DNA of 5,948 bases from Cytophagales bacterium (GTDB lineage: Bacteria > Bacteroidota > Bacteroidia > Cytophagales > Cyclobacteriaceae). Where the stretch lies: NCBI GenBank assembly GCA_029262955.1, contig JAJCYL010000246.1, positions 1 to 5,948 on the forward strand, given 5' to 3'. A program made the position numbers and the translations under genes. Each line of letters starts with the position of its first letter. Positions within the stretch are counted from its first letter, which is position 1. The notes beneath the pieces are model-generated. The model had not been told where the DNA came from and searched no databases. It saw only the letters and a list, made by a program, of their open reading frames with translations. Positions 1 through 5,948 of the stretch are shown one piece after another.

Positions 1-1427
1 GTGGTTATAATGGAAAAATAGGTATTGAGCTAAGAGGTTCTTCCAGTCAATTCTTTTTTGAAAAAAGGAATTTTGGTATTGAATTGAAAAATGAAGTTGG
101 AGCAGATACTTCATTGTCAATATTGAATATGCCCAAAGAAGAGGACTGGATTCTTCATGGACCATATTCTGACAAGACCTTGCTTCGTAACGCCCTGACC
201 TTTAACCTTTGGTCTAAAATGGGTAGATATGGTAGCAGAAATCGTTTTTGTGAAGTGGTTATAAATGGCGATTACATCGGTGTCTACCTGATGATGGAGA
301 AAATAAAACGGGATAAAGAGCGAGTGGCTATAAGTAAGCTTACAGAAGAAGAGAATTCAGGCGATGACCTTACAGGGGGATACATAGTTAAGATTGATAA
401 GTTCGATGGTACTAACAGTGGTGATGGATGGGTGTCTCCCTATCTCCCTCCAGGAAAGACAAATAATGATCAGGTAATTTTCTTTCAATTTGATTATCCA
501 AAAGGTCGAAATATTACTCCCGAACAGGCTAACTACATCGAAACATATATCACTGAATTTGAAAAGACTCTCTTGAGCAAGGATTTCAAAAGTCCCGTTT
601 CTGGATATAGAAGGTTTATCGATGAGGATTCATTTATTGACTTTGCCTTAATTAATGAAGTGAATAAAAATGTTGATGGGTATAGATTAAGTACCTTCTT
701 ACACAAAGATAAGAACAGCATAAATGGAGAATTGAAGATCGGACCTGTTTGGGATTTTAACCTGGCGTTTGGTAATGCCAACTATTGCGATGGCAGCAAT
801 GTGGAGGGATGGGCGTGGGATTTTAACAAACGCTGCGACGGAGATTTTTGGCTCATTCCATTCTGGTGGGAAAGATTATTACAGGATGATCAGTTTGTTG
901 AGGACTTAAAAGTTAGATGGACGCAGTTGAGAGCGGGCCCATTCAAAACAGAAACGGTGTTGTCTTACGTAGATTCTACAACCGATATACTACAAATTCC
1001 CATTCAAAGAAACTTTGAAAGGTGGCCCATCCTGGATACGTACATCTGGCCCAATCAATTTGTAGGTGATGGCTCTTATAGCTCTGATGTTAAGTACCTC
1101 AAAGACTGGATAACCGCTCGATTGGATTGGTTAGACGAAAATATTAAAGGCCTTGAAGCTATATCAGTAACAGTTGGTATTAATGACTTAGACTACAACT
1201 TCAGAATATATCCCAATCCCAGCTCAGATGCTTTACATTTTAATAGCTCAAAAATTATTACGCGGATAGAATTATTTAATGTTAAAGGGAATAGAGTTAA
1301 GCTGACACAAGATTTGATGTTCAATGAATACAGTCTGGAAGTATCAGATTTGATATTTGGCACTTATATGATTAGAACCACACACGCTGACGGTGAAATT
1401 ATCAATCGTATTTTTATCAAAGAATGA
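1..1427 (+). CDS. CotH-family secreted atypical protein kinase with T9SS sorting domain (5' partial)
   Basis: The frame is open from the first bases of the window to a TGA at 1425-1427, giving 474 visible residues; the N-terminus, presumably with a signal peptide, is missing. The first residues (GIELRGSSSQ) already lie inside the CotH core, so the TTG at 84 and the ATG codons after it are not the start. Core landmarks in visible numbering are DWILHGPYSDK (48-58), MEKIKRDK (98-105), NVDGYRLS with the likely catalytic Asp at 225, and GPVWDFN with the likely metal-binding Asp at 251. CotH proteins are known as atypical kinases; Bacillus CotH phosphorylates spore-coat proteins. The target here is unknown. 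Residues about 400-474 begin with FRIYPNPSS and end in IFIKE, a type A T9SS sorting domain, so the protein is probably carried across the outer membrane and released or anchored at the surface. Oddity: WDFN replaces the more usual WDFD. Family assignment is strong; activity is inferred. Confidence 0.5.
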   Translation, partial: GYNGKIGIELRGSSSQFFFEKRNFGIELKNEVGADTSLSILNMPKEEDWILHGPYSDKTLLRNALTFNLWSKMGRYGSRNRFCEVVINGDYIGVYLMMEKIKRDKERVAISKLTEEENSGDDLTGGYIVKIDKFDGTNSGDGWVSPYLPPGKTNNDQVIFFQFDYPKGRNITPEQANYIETYITEFEKTLLSKDFKSPVSGYRRFIDEDSFIDFALINEVNKNVDGYRLSTFLHKDKNSINGELKIGPVWDFNLAFGNANYCDGSNVEGWAWDFNKRCDGDFWLIPFWWERLLQDDQFVEDLKVRWTQLRAGPFKTETVLSYVDSTTDILQIPIQRNFERWPILDTYIWPNQFVGDGSYSSDVKYLKDWITARLDWLDENIKGLEAISVTVGINDLDYNFRIYPNPSSDALHFNSSKIITRIELFNVKGNRVKLTQDLMFNEYSLEVSDLIFGTYMIRTTHADGEIINRIFIKE

Positions 1428-1501
1428 ACAAGTGTAAGCCTCTTGTGCGTATCCTTGCTTTAAAACAACTAAGCTAGTGAATCTGCTTCATATGCGCAAC
1501 G

Positions 1502-1518
1502 CCTGCCTGCTAGGCAGG
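1502..1518. repeat. Short inverted repeat (CCTGCCT / AGGCAGG)
   Basis: A perfect 7-base inverted repeat with a 3-base spacer (GCT) lies 75 bases after the kinase stop codon. It has no following T-run, so it is not a standard intrinsic terminator. It sits at the left edge of the GC-rich patch and may mark one end of the repetitive element. GC-rich CCTGCC-type inverted repeats are, from general familiarity, common between genes in Bacteroidota; that point was not checked. Confidence 0.5.
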
Positions 1519-1594
1519 GTTCCTAAGAGAGCTTCGAATCACAAGTCCTTTTAGATTCCAGAGAAATTGGCGAGTGCTCGAATGCCTCCAAAGA

Positions 1595-1617
1595 AGCAGG
1601 TGAGCGGCCAGCCTGCT
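1595..1617. repeat. Inverted repeat AGCAGG / CCTGCT
   Basis: AGCAGG at 1595-1600 is complementary to CCTGCT at 1612-1617 around an 11-base loop. It is one of several small foldable units in the GC-rich patch. Six base pairs can arise by chance, so the weight comes from its company rather than from the site alone. Confidence 0.5.
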
Positions 1618-1680
1618 ACTGCCGAATAAGTAAGAAAGTGAGCACATGAGGCTTAAACGATGTTACCATCATGGGCCGTC

Positions 1681-1700
1681 TGCTTGTCCGTCCGATCCAG
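1681..1700. repeat. Imperfect direct repeat, copy 1
   Basis: This 20-base stretch matches 1971-1990 at 16 of 20 positions in the same orientation, sharing the core TCCGAT. The similarity stops on both sides. The two copies are 290 bases apart and bracket most of the GC-rich patch, which could mean a duplicated subunit or an element end. The match is seen directly; its meaning is inferred. Confidence 0.5.
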
Positions 1701-1735
1701 GTGGGCTTGTTCCACCAGCTTTCTCCTGCCGGAGA
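1700..1735. repeat. Two adjacent small hairpins
   Basis: GGTGG at 1700-1704 pairs with CCACC at 1712-1716 around a 7-base loop. Directly after it TCTCC at 1722-1726 pairs with GGAGA at 1731-1735 around the tetraloop TGCC. Two perfect 5-base-pair stems in 36 bases suggest a structured DNA or RNA element rather than coding sequence. No T-run follows immediately, so they are not called as a terminator. Confidence 0.5.
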
Positions 1736-1849
1736 GGCCTTCATTTTTGAAAGACCAAAAACGAAGCAAAAAGTCTTTTGGAAAATCAATAACCCACGGC
1801 CATCACGCCGCCCGCCAACGCTGTAGGCCAACTGGCTGGCAACTCTGCC

Positions 1850-1867
1850 CCCCGATAGCTATCGGGG
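1850..1867. repeat. Perfect 18-base palindrome (CCCCGATAGCTATCGGGG)
   Basis: The sequence is identical to its reverse complement over all 18 bases, centred between 1858 and 1859, and the symmetry breaks on the next base. It has no spacer, so it fits a dimeric protein binding site or a recurring genomic palindrome better than a transcript hairpin. From general familiarity, CCGATAGCTATCGG-type palindromes recur between genes in some Bacteroidota. No T-run follows, arguing against a terminator. Confidence 0.5.
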
Positions 1868-1970
1868 CTTATCAGCCGCTATTTTCCGGCTTACCCGCCT
1901 GGGTGAAAAGGGGAGATAGGAAAAGTTGTGATTTAATCCTGGTTTGCAGTATTCATTCAGTTCAATACCT

Positions 1971-1990
1971 TGCCTGCCCATCCGATGCAG
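1971..1990. repeat. Imperfect direct repeat, copy 2
   Basis: Second copy of the 20-base repeat at 1681-1700 (16 of 20 identical). It lies in otherwise AT-richer sequence just beyond the right edge of the GC-rich patch, in keeping with a boundary of the element. Confidence 0.5.
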
Positions 1991-2022
1991 AAAGGCCCAA
2001 TTGATGGTAATAAGTTTATAAT

Positions 2023-2051
2023 GGTAGTTCTGGTGAAAACAAGTAACTACC
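2023..2051. repeat. Inverted repeat GGTAGTT / AACTACC downstream of the lipoprotein gene
   Basis: GGTAGTT at 2023-2029 is perfectly complementary to AACTACC at 2045-2051, with a 15-base AT-rich loop. It lies about 60 bases past the lipoprotein stop codon as read on the minus strand. It could weakly structure the 3' end of that transcript, but the loop is long, the stem is not GC-rich and no U-run follows, so it is not called a terminator. Confidence 0.5.
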
Positions 2052-2109
2052 TTCAACTAGGTTAGTTATCCCATTAATTTGAAGTAGAGTCTATGAATTG
2101 GTTTACAAA

Positions 2110-3348
2110 TTAATTTCCGATAGTAATTGATTTAGATTCAGACGATATTTTAAATTCAATGGAATTGCCCCCCAAGTTTCCTCGTACAATTTCGTCATAG
2201 CTTAATTCCTCTTCATTTGAGAATACAGTTTGTTGATAATTTAGGCTTGAAAGATCGAATTCAGAATATCGATTTTGAATAACCTCTTTCAAAGTAGAAA
2301 CTGAATAATTAGTAGTGTTTTGACCGATAATACTCCAAGAAATGGTTAAATCACCCGGATTTATTAGATCACCAGCAGAAACATTACTCCATCTACTTCT
2401 TACTTGATCAAAATTACCGGTTGCTGTAGCTTGATAATTAACAAGATCTTTGATAATAGAAATATCGTCAAGTGAAAGTGGGATTATTTCCGACGGAATT
2501 ATTTCTCTGAAAATGTTCGACCCTCTCTTTCCAGTTTCAAGATCGTAGGAAACAATAGTTGTATAACTCCCAAAAACATCTCCGGGATAATATATTCCTT
2601 CCGGTGCGATTGCAAAATCCAATCGATTAATGCTGTTTAAGTCAATCAGATATCGAGGATCACTGGAGTCATTTTCAAATCCATCCATAAAAAACCCTCT
2701 CGTCTTCTCCTTGTCGTAGCCAAAATTAACTGGCTGAAACGTCATGTCCATAAAATCATCTTCTCTAATTTTGAAAGAAGAGTTTGGTACAACGTCTGTA
2801 TATATAGTATACTGTGGTGGAGATGAAGTGAGTCCGCTTTTAGCGGCGTATATGAATTTCTCTGGAACGAAGTCTATCGTTTCTTGTAAGGTGGAACCGA
2901 AAGAACTCCTAAAAGCAAAGGAAACTGGAGTAGCAACTACGATGTTTTGTATCTCAGGGTCTACTTCAATACTTACTGATTCTCTATTAAGACTTTGCTG
3001 TGAACTTGGAGGGAGACTAACTATACCCACCGGGATATCATATGTAGTGGTAACATTCAAATCTGTTTCCGATACACTAATAAATGTATAGTTAAAGTGC
3101 TTTATCAATTCACTCCCCAAAAATTCAATTGTACCTGACTGGCTTACGTTGGAACTGTCAATAAGACCTCCCTGTGTGTCGGTTAATATCACAAACTGTT
3201 CTATATTGTCAGGGACACCATTTGTTGTCAGTGTGAATACTGGTATTTGAGTTGCATCGTCGTCACTACACTTAAAGAATGTGATACTTATAATAAAAAG
3301 ACTTAATAGCAGATGTTTCTGATTCCTCTTAGTGATAAATTTCGTCAT
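2110..3348 (-). CDS. Predicted surface-exposed lipoprotein of unknown function
   Basis: This 412-residue protein starts at the ATG complementary to 3346-3348 and ends at TAA (2110-2112). The N-terminus is a lipoprotein signal: basic residues (KRNQKH), a hydrophobic run (LLLSLFIISITFF), then Cys27, the only cysteine in the protein. The residues before it (FFK) are a loose rather than textbook lipobox. SDDD follows directly, matching the Bacteroidota lipoprotein export signal that sends proteins to the outer face of the outer membrane. The mature part is rich in Ser, Thr, Asn and beta-branched residues with alternating hydrophobics, suggesting beta-sandwich or repeat domains; I see no catalytic motif and recognise no family. 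No polysaccharide-utilisation (SusC/SusD) genes adjoin it. It diverges from the small gene at 3416 and converges on the kinase gene. The chosen start is well supported because it places the signal peptide at the normal length; no Shine-Dalgarno sequence is visible. Confidence 0.5.
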   Translation of the reverse strand: MTKFITKRNQKHLLLSLFIISITFFKCSDDDATQIPVFTLTTNGVPDNIEQFVILTDTQGGLIDSSNVSQSGTIEFLGSELIKHFNYTFISVSETDLNVTTTYDIPVGIVSLPPSSQQSLNRESVSIEVDPEIQNIVVATPVSFAFRSSFGSTLQETIDFVPEKFIYAAKSGLTSSPPQYTIYTDVVPNSSFKIREDDFMDMTFQPVNFGYDKEKTRGFFMDGFENDSSDPRYLIDLNSINRLDFAIAPEGIYYPGDVFGSYTTIVSYDLETGKRGSNIFREIIPSEIIPLSLDDISIIKDLVNYQATATGNFDQVRSRWSNVSAGDLINPGDLTISWSIIGQNTTNYSVSTLKEVIQNRYSEFDLSSLNYQQTVFSNEEELSYDEIVRGNLGGNSIEFKISSESKSITIGN

Positions 3349-3415
3349 AAATAGTAAGTGGTGTTAAATGGTACATAGCTGAATAATTATCCACAATATA
3401 TAATAAAATTGCATT
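3349..3415. promoter_or_regulatory. Divergent intergenic region, presumed promoters
   Basis: These 67 bases separate the start codons of two divergently transcribed genes and must hold the start signals of both unless transcription enters from further away. The sequence is very AT-rich, including an ATATATAATAAAATT stretch about 25 bases before the plus-strand ATG. I found no convincing Bacteroidota -7 (TAnnTTTG) and -33 (TTG) pair on either strand and no purine-rich Shine-Dalgarno sequence before either start, which is usual in this phylum. The regulatory role is inferred from gene layout only. Confidence 0.5.
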
Positions 3416-3664
3416 ATGAAATGCCCCTCAGGAAAAAGACAATACTTTACAAAAGAAGATGCAGAGGAGGCACTGATTGGTTCCAGGATAAATTTTCACC
3501 ACAATGATACCAGTGGACCAATTAATATCTACGAGTGTCGGGATTGCAAAGAATGGCATCTCACTTCCAGAGGTCCAACTCATGAATTGCTTTGCTCAAG
3601 CGAGGTTCAAAATCGAATAAAATTAGAGAGAGAGTCTCAGGAATGGGAGCGCAAGCTTAGATAA
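3416..3664 (+). CDS. Small conserved-looking protein with probable C/CxxC/H zinc site
   Basis: This 82-residue protein runs from ATG at 3416 to TAA at 3662-3664. It opens with MKCPSGKRQYFTKEDAEEAL, followed by an IYECRDCKEWHLTSRG segment and a charged helical tail (residues about 62-82, rich in Glu, Arg and Lys). Cys3, Cys41, Cys44 and His48 could form one zinc-binding site like a zinc ribbon or knuckle; Cys60 is a less likely ligand. The pattern of an N-terminal CPSGK, a central YxCxxCxxWHLTS and a basic-acidic tail resembles small uncharacterised Bacteroidota proteins I have seen, but no function is known to me. There is no signal peptide or membrane segment, so it is probably cytoplasmic and may bind nucleic acid or protein. 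The gene stands alone: its upstream neighbour diverges and its downstream neighbour converges 123 bases away. That it is a gene is likely; its role is unknown. Confidence 0.5.
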   Translation: MKCPSGKRQYFTKEDAEEALIGSRINFHHNDTSGPINIYECRDCKEWHLTSRGPTHELLCSSEVQNRIKLERESQEWERKLR

Positions 3665-3787
3665 TCAGGCTGCTTTAGAATTTTGACAGGCTCGCTTGTA
3701 CCCTTGAAAATTACTTCTCACCAGACGCCAGCTCAGAATTTGTACAACAGCTATTAATAACTCTGATTGTAAATCACTCAATAATTT

Positions 3788-5948
3788 CTATTCTATTTTA
3801 TCAGGTACAATTGGGTCTGCCTTCTCTTTCAAAAGATTATTATTCATTTGTTGAATATCTTCTTTGAGTATTTTCTGATAGGCCTCATCAGCCTTCACGA
3901 GCCGCTCCTTTAATACTCGGTAAACTTCACCCTGCTGGTCTGTAGGCTTGAAATCAGCACCAAATGCACCGGCATCACTGGCCAATGCACTGTAGCGTCC
4001 GTAAAGCTTCATGGGAGATCTAAAAGCATCTTCTCGGGCGCCGGTTAGGTTGATATCATACAAGGCACCTTCGACCTGTTGCAGCTTTGCATACAAGGCT
4101 AATGCCTTTTGTTTGAGGGGTTTCTTTCCGTCTTTCGATATAGCGTTTAGCCTGACCTTTATATTCTCGATTTCATTGATGCGGTTAACGATTTGATTCA
4201 GGTCCTGATTCAAGACTAAGGAGAACGCTACCTGGGCTTCAATTTCTGGCATTGTACCTGTAGTATTCGGATCCTTCAAAACTTTCACAGGTTTGCTGAT
4301 TTCGTTCGATCCTGCCTTTATTCTGACTGTGTAAGTACCCGGAACAACACGGGGACCCCACTTGCCTCTAAATAAATCTAAATCCCAGGTGTACAGCTCA
4401 CGGACTCCGTTGTCCTCAAAAGTGACCCAGGGTCGTCCTGGAGGAATAGTTCTCAACTCAGGTTCTTCTACCGACTCATAACGCAGGTTCCAGTCGATTC
4501 GATTAATGCCTATTTCGTTCGTTCCTTTCAATTTGCGGATTACTTCTCCTGAGGGATTAAGAATTTCGAGCGATACCCCACCTGTGACCGTATCTTTCAA
4601 ATGGTAATTGATCAAGGCACCGTATTTGGGATTTTCACCATCGGCCATGCTTGAACCACCACCAAAAGTACCCGCTGTCTTAATCGGTCTCACATTTTGA
4701 AAACGGTAAGCATCCCTGATATCGAACAAGGCTACATCTTGTTGTTGTACCTCATCTGAGAACTGTCTTAATGGAGTAATGTCATCGAGTATATAAAATC
4801 CACGGCCATAAGTAGCCACCACCAAATCGCTGAAGTGGTCTTGGATGGCCAGCCAATAGACTGGAGCTGGAGGCATGTTGTTGCGCAGGCTGATCCAGTC
4901 CTTGCCATCATTGGGAGAGAAGTAGAGGCCATTATCAGTACCCGTGTAGAGTAATCCCTCTTTCTTAGGGTCTTCTTTCACCACATGAACAAAGCTTAGG
5001 TAGCTCTTTGGAATGTCATTACTGATTTTCGCCCAGGTAATTCCATAGTCTTCCGTTTTATAGATATATGGATCGAAATCACCCATTTGGTGCATATCAT
5101 ATGCTAAATAGGCAGTCCCGGCGTTGTATTTACTGGGTTCAATAGTAACCACTGTTCCCCAGGCGGGCATTCCGGTAATATTAGGAGTAATGTTGGACCA
5201 TGAGCCTCCACCATTTTTACTCAGTTTGACTTGCCCATCATTAGTACCAACCCAAATCAGCCCTTTTTCAACTGGAGATTCCGCAATGGCAAAAATTAAT
5301 GAGCCATCATAGGTCATTAGATTATCTACTGCCACACCTCCGGAGCTTTGCTGATGCGATTTCAAATTCAGGGTTAGATCAGGGCTTACTTGTGTCCAGG
5401 TTTGACCTGCATTGGTGGTTTTGTTAATAAATTGACTTCCCACATAAACCGTATTATGATCATGTGGAGAAATGTGAATGGGAAAGTTCCAATGCCATCG
5501 ATGCTTCAGCAGGGCAGGGGGCCAGCCATATCCGGCTTCCGGCCACACCCTTACATCTCTAACGTGACCCGTGCGAATGTCGAATACCTGGAGCCCGCCG
5601 TCGTAGCAGCCTGACCATACAATATTATTGTCAACTGGATCGGGTTGTGCAAAGCCACTTTCGCAGCCACCGACATCACGCCATAAGCCTACCGGGATAA
5701 ATCCTTGTCTGCTGTTACTTGGTCCCCGGTAAGAATAGCCATCCTGACGGTTACCGTAAACATTGTATGGAATTTGGTTGTCGACCGCAACATGATACAT
5801 CTGCGCAATGGGGAATACATGTCTTTTAAAGGTCTTGCCTTTATTGAGAGTGACTGAAAGCCCGCCATCGTCAGCTATCATATACCAATCTGGGTTGGTG
5901 GGATCTATCCAAATGTCATGGGTATCTCCTCCTCCTTGGGGTGCGTCC
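3788..5948 (-). CDS. BNR/Asp-box sortilin-like beta-propeller protein (5' partial)
   Basis: The frame is open from the window end to TAA at 3788-3790, giving 719 visible C-terminal residues. The ATG at 5879-5881 is internal: the 22 codons before it read DAPQGGGDTHDIWIDPTNPD and run on into family-typical sequence. In visible numbering there are five Asp-box-like turns: TLNKGKTF (33-40), TNAGQTW (178-184), SKNGGGSW (243-250), TEDYGITW (298-305) and SPNDGKDW (344-351). The propeller closes with VVATYGRGFYILDDI (about 376-390). A beta-sandwich-like part follows (GINRIDWNLRY near 480-490, VPGTYTVRI near 535-543), then a mostly helical tail from about 567. Such VPS10/sortilin-like propeller proteins of Bacteroidota are usually around 1000 residues and exported, so roughly the first third is missing. 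Their substrate is generally unknown; they are sometimes labelled glycosyl hydrolases, but Asp boxes are structural and no catalytic residues can be shown. There is no T9SS tail. It is more GC-rich than the lipoprotein gene. Confidence 0.5.
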   Translation of the reverse strand, partial: DAPQGGGDTHDIWIDPTNPDWYMIADDGGLSVTLNKGKTFKRHVFPIAQMYHVAVDNQIPYNVYGNRQDGYSYRGPSNSRQGFIPVGLWRDVGGCESGFAQPDPVDNNIVWSGCYDGGLQVFDIRTGHVRDVRVWPEAGYGWPPALLKHRWHWNFPIHISPHDHNTVYVGSQFINKTTNAGQTWTQVSPDLTLNLKSHQQSSGGVAVDNLMTYDGSLIFAIAESPVEKGLIWVGTNDGQVKLSKNGGGSWSNITPNITGMPAWGTVVTIEPSKYNAGTAYLAYDMHQMGDFDPYIYKTEDYGITWAKISNDIPKSYLSFVHVVKEDPKKEGLLYTGTDNGLYFSPNDGKDWISLRNNMPPAPVYWLAIQDHFSDLVVATYGRGFYILDDITPLRQFSDEVQQQDVALFDIRDAYRFQNVRPIKTAGTFGGGSSMADGENPKYGALINYHLKDTVTGGVSLEILNPSGEVIRKLKGTNEIGINRIDWNLRYESVEEPELRTIPPGRPWVTFEDNGVRELYTWDLDLFRGKWGPRVVPGTYTVRIKAGSNEISKPVKVLKDPNTTGTMPEIEAQVAFSLVLNQDLNQIVNRINEIENIKVRLNAISKDGKKPLKQKALALYAKLQQVEGALYDINLTGAREDAFRSPMKLYGRYSALASDAGAFGADFKPTDQQGEVYRVLKERLVKADEAYQKILKEDIQQMNNNLLKEKADPIVPDKIE

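Larger units (their letters stand above)
1428..2109. other. Long convergent intergenic region with a GC-rich repetitive patch
   Basis: This gap lies between the 3' ends of the kinase gene and the lipoprotein gene and contains no credible gene. The flanks are AT-rich, but the middle (about 1500-1920) is GC-rich: by hand count 37 of 60 bases at 1681-1740 and 40 of 60 at 1801-1860, against 17 of 60 at 2221-2280 in the neighbouring gene. It holds an 18-base perfect palindrome, several short hairpins and a 20-base imperfect direct repeat. Three overlapping open frames on both strands (1616-1831 minus, 1660-2004 plus, 1859-2056 minus) have mixed, low-complexity translations that resemble no family I know. 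The likeliest reading is an interspersed non-coding repeat or the relic of a mobile element lodged where two genes converge. No tRNA, rRNA or transposase remnant was recognised. Confidence 0.5.

Noticed and set aside
533..781. Minus-strand open frame of 82 codons inside the CotH-family gene
   Set aside because: It is antisense to the conserved kinase core, including the catalytic-Asp region.
84..1427. TTG at 84 as the start of the CotH-family gene
   Set aside because: The same frame is open to the window edge and the 27 residues before it (including ELRGSSSQ) are conserved CotH core, so the gene begins outside the window.
1428..1446. Possible terminator ACAAG / CTTGT right after the kinase stop codon
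   Set aside because: The stem is only 5 base pairs, AT-rich, and is not followed by a T-run.
1616..2056. Three overlapping open frames on both strands (1616-1831 minus, 1660-2004 plus, 1859-2056 minus)
   Set aside because: They overlap one another in the GC-rich repetitive patch, have no recognisable domain and run through palindromes; they look like chance frames in a repeat.
2744..3091. Plus-strand open frame of 115 codons inside the lipoprotein gene
   Set aside because: It lies wholly antisense to a well-supported lipoprotein and its translation shows no domain or signal.
3665..3787. Possible bidirectional terminator between the small gene and the propeller gene
   Set aside because: No stem of useful length with a T-run was found on either strand; only the 8-base palindrome TTGTACAA stands out.
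4011..5614. Plus-strand open frames at 4011-4196, 5124-5312 and 5390-5614
   Set aside because: All are antisense to the conserved propeller gene and show no features of their own.
3788..5881. ATG at 5879-5881 as the start of the propeller gene
   Set aside because: The upstream in-frame codons read GDTHDIWIDPTNPDWY, typical family sequence, and no signal peptide follows the ATG.

Overview
The window looks like a piece of a Bacteroidota chromosome, probably a marine or soil Cytophagales- or Flavobacteriia-type organism. Three things support this: a C-terminal type IX secretion (T9SS) sorting domain with the FRIYPNPSS signature, a lipoprotein whose lipid-anchor cysteine is followed by an SDDD surface-export signal, and AT-rich genes with no Shine-Dalgarno sequences. 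The genus cannot be told from the sequence.

Layout: (1) 1-1427, plus strand: the C-terminal 474 residues of a secreted CotH-family atypical protein kinase with a T9SS tail; the start lies before the window. (2) 1428-2109: a 682-base gap between convergent genes. Its middle, about 1500-1920, is distinctly GC-rich and full of short palindromes, hairpins and an imperfect direct repeat. It looks like an interspersed, non-coding repetitive element. (3) 2110-3348, minus: an unrecognised 412-residue surface lipoprotein. (4) 3349-3415: a 67-base divergent intergenic region that must hold the start signals of both flanking genes. (5) 3416-3664, plus: an 82-residue protein with a probable C/CxxC/H zinc-binding set. 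(6) 3665-3787: a short convergent gap with no recognisable terminator. (7) 3788-5948, minus: the C-terminal 719 residues of a large BNR/Asp-box (sortilin-like) beta-propeller protein; the start lies beyond the window end.

Three of the four genes encode products that are exported or very probably exported (T9SS cargo, surface lipoprotein, periplasmic or extracellular propeller). No two adjacent genes lie on the same strand, so the window shows no operon and no evidence of one joint system. The small zinc-ribbon-like protein is probably cytoplasmic. I did not find a convincing new multi-gene system. The most unusual parts are the GC-rich repeat patch and the two genes of unknown function.
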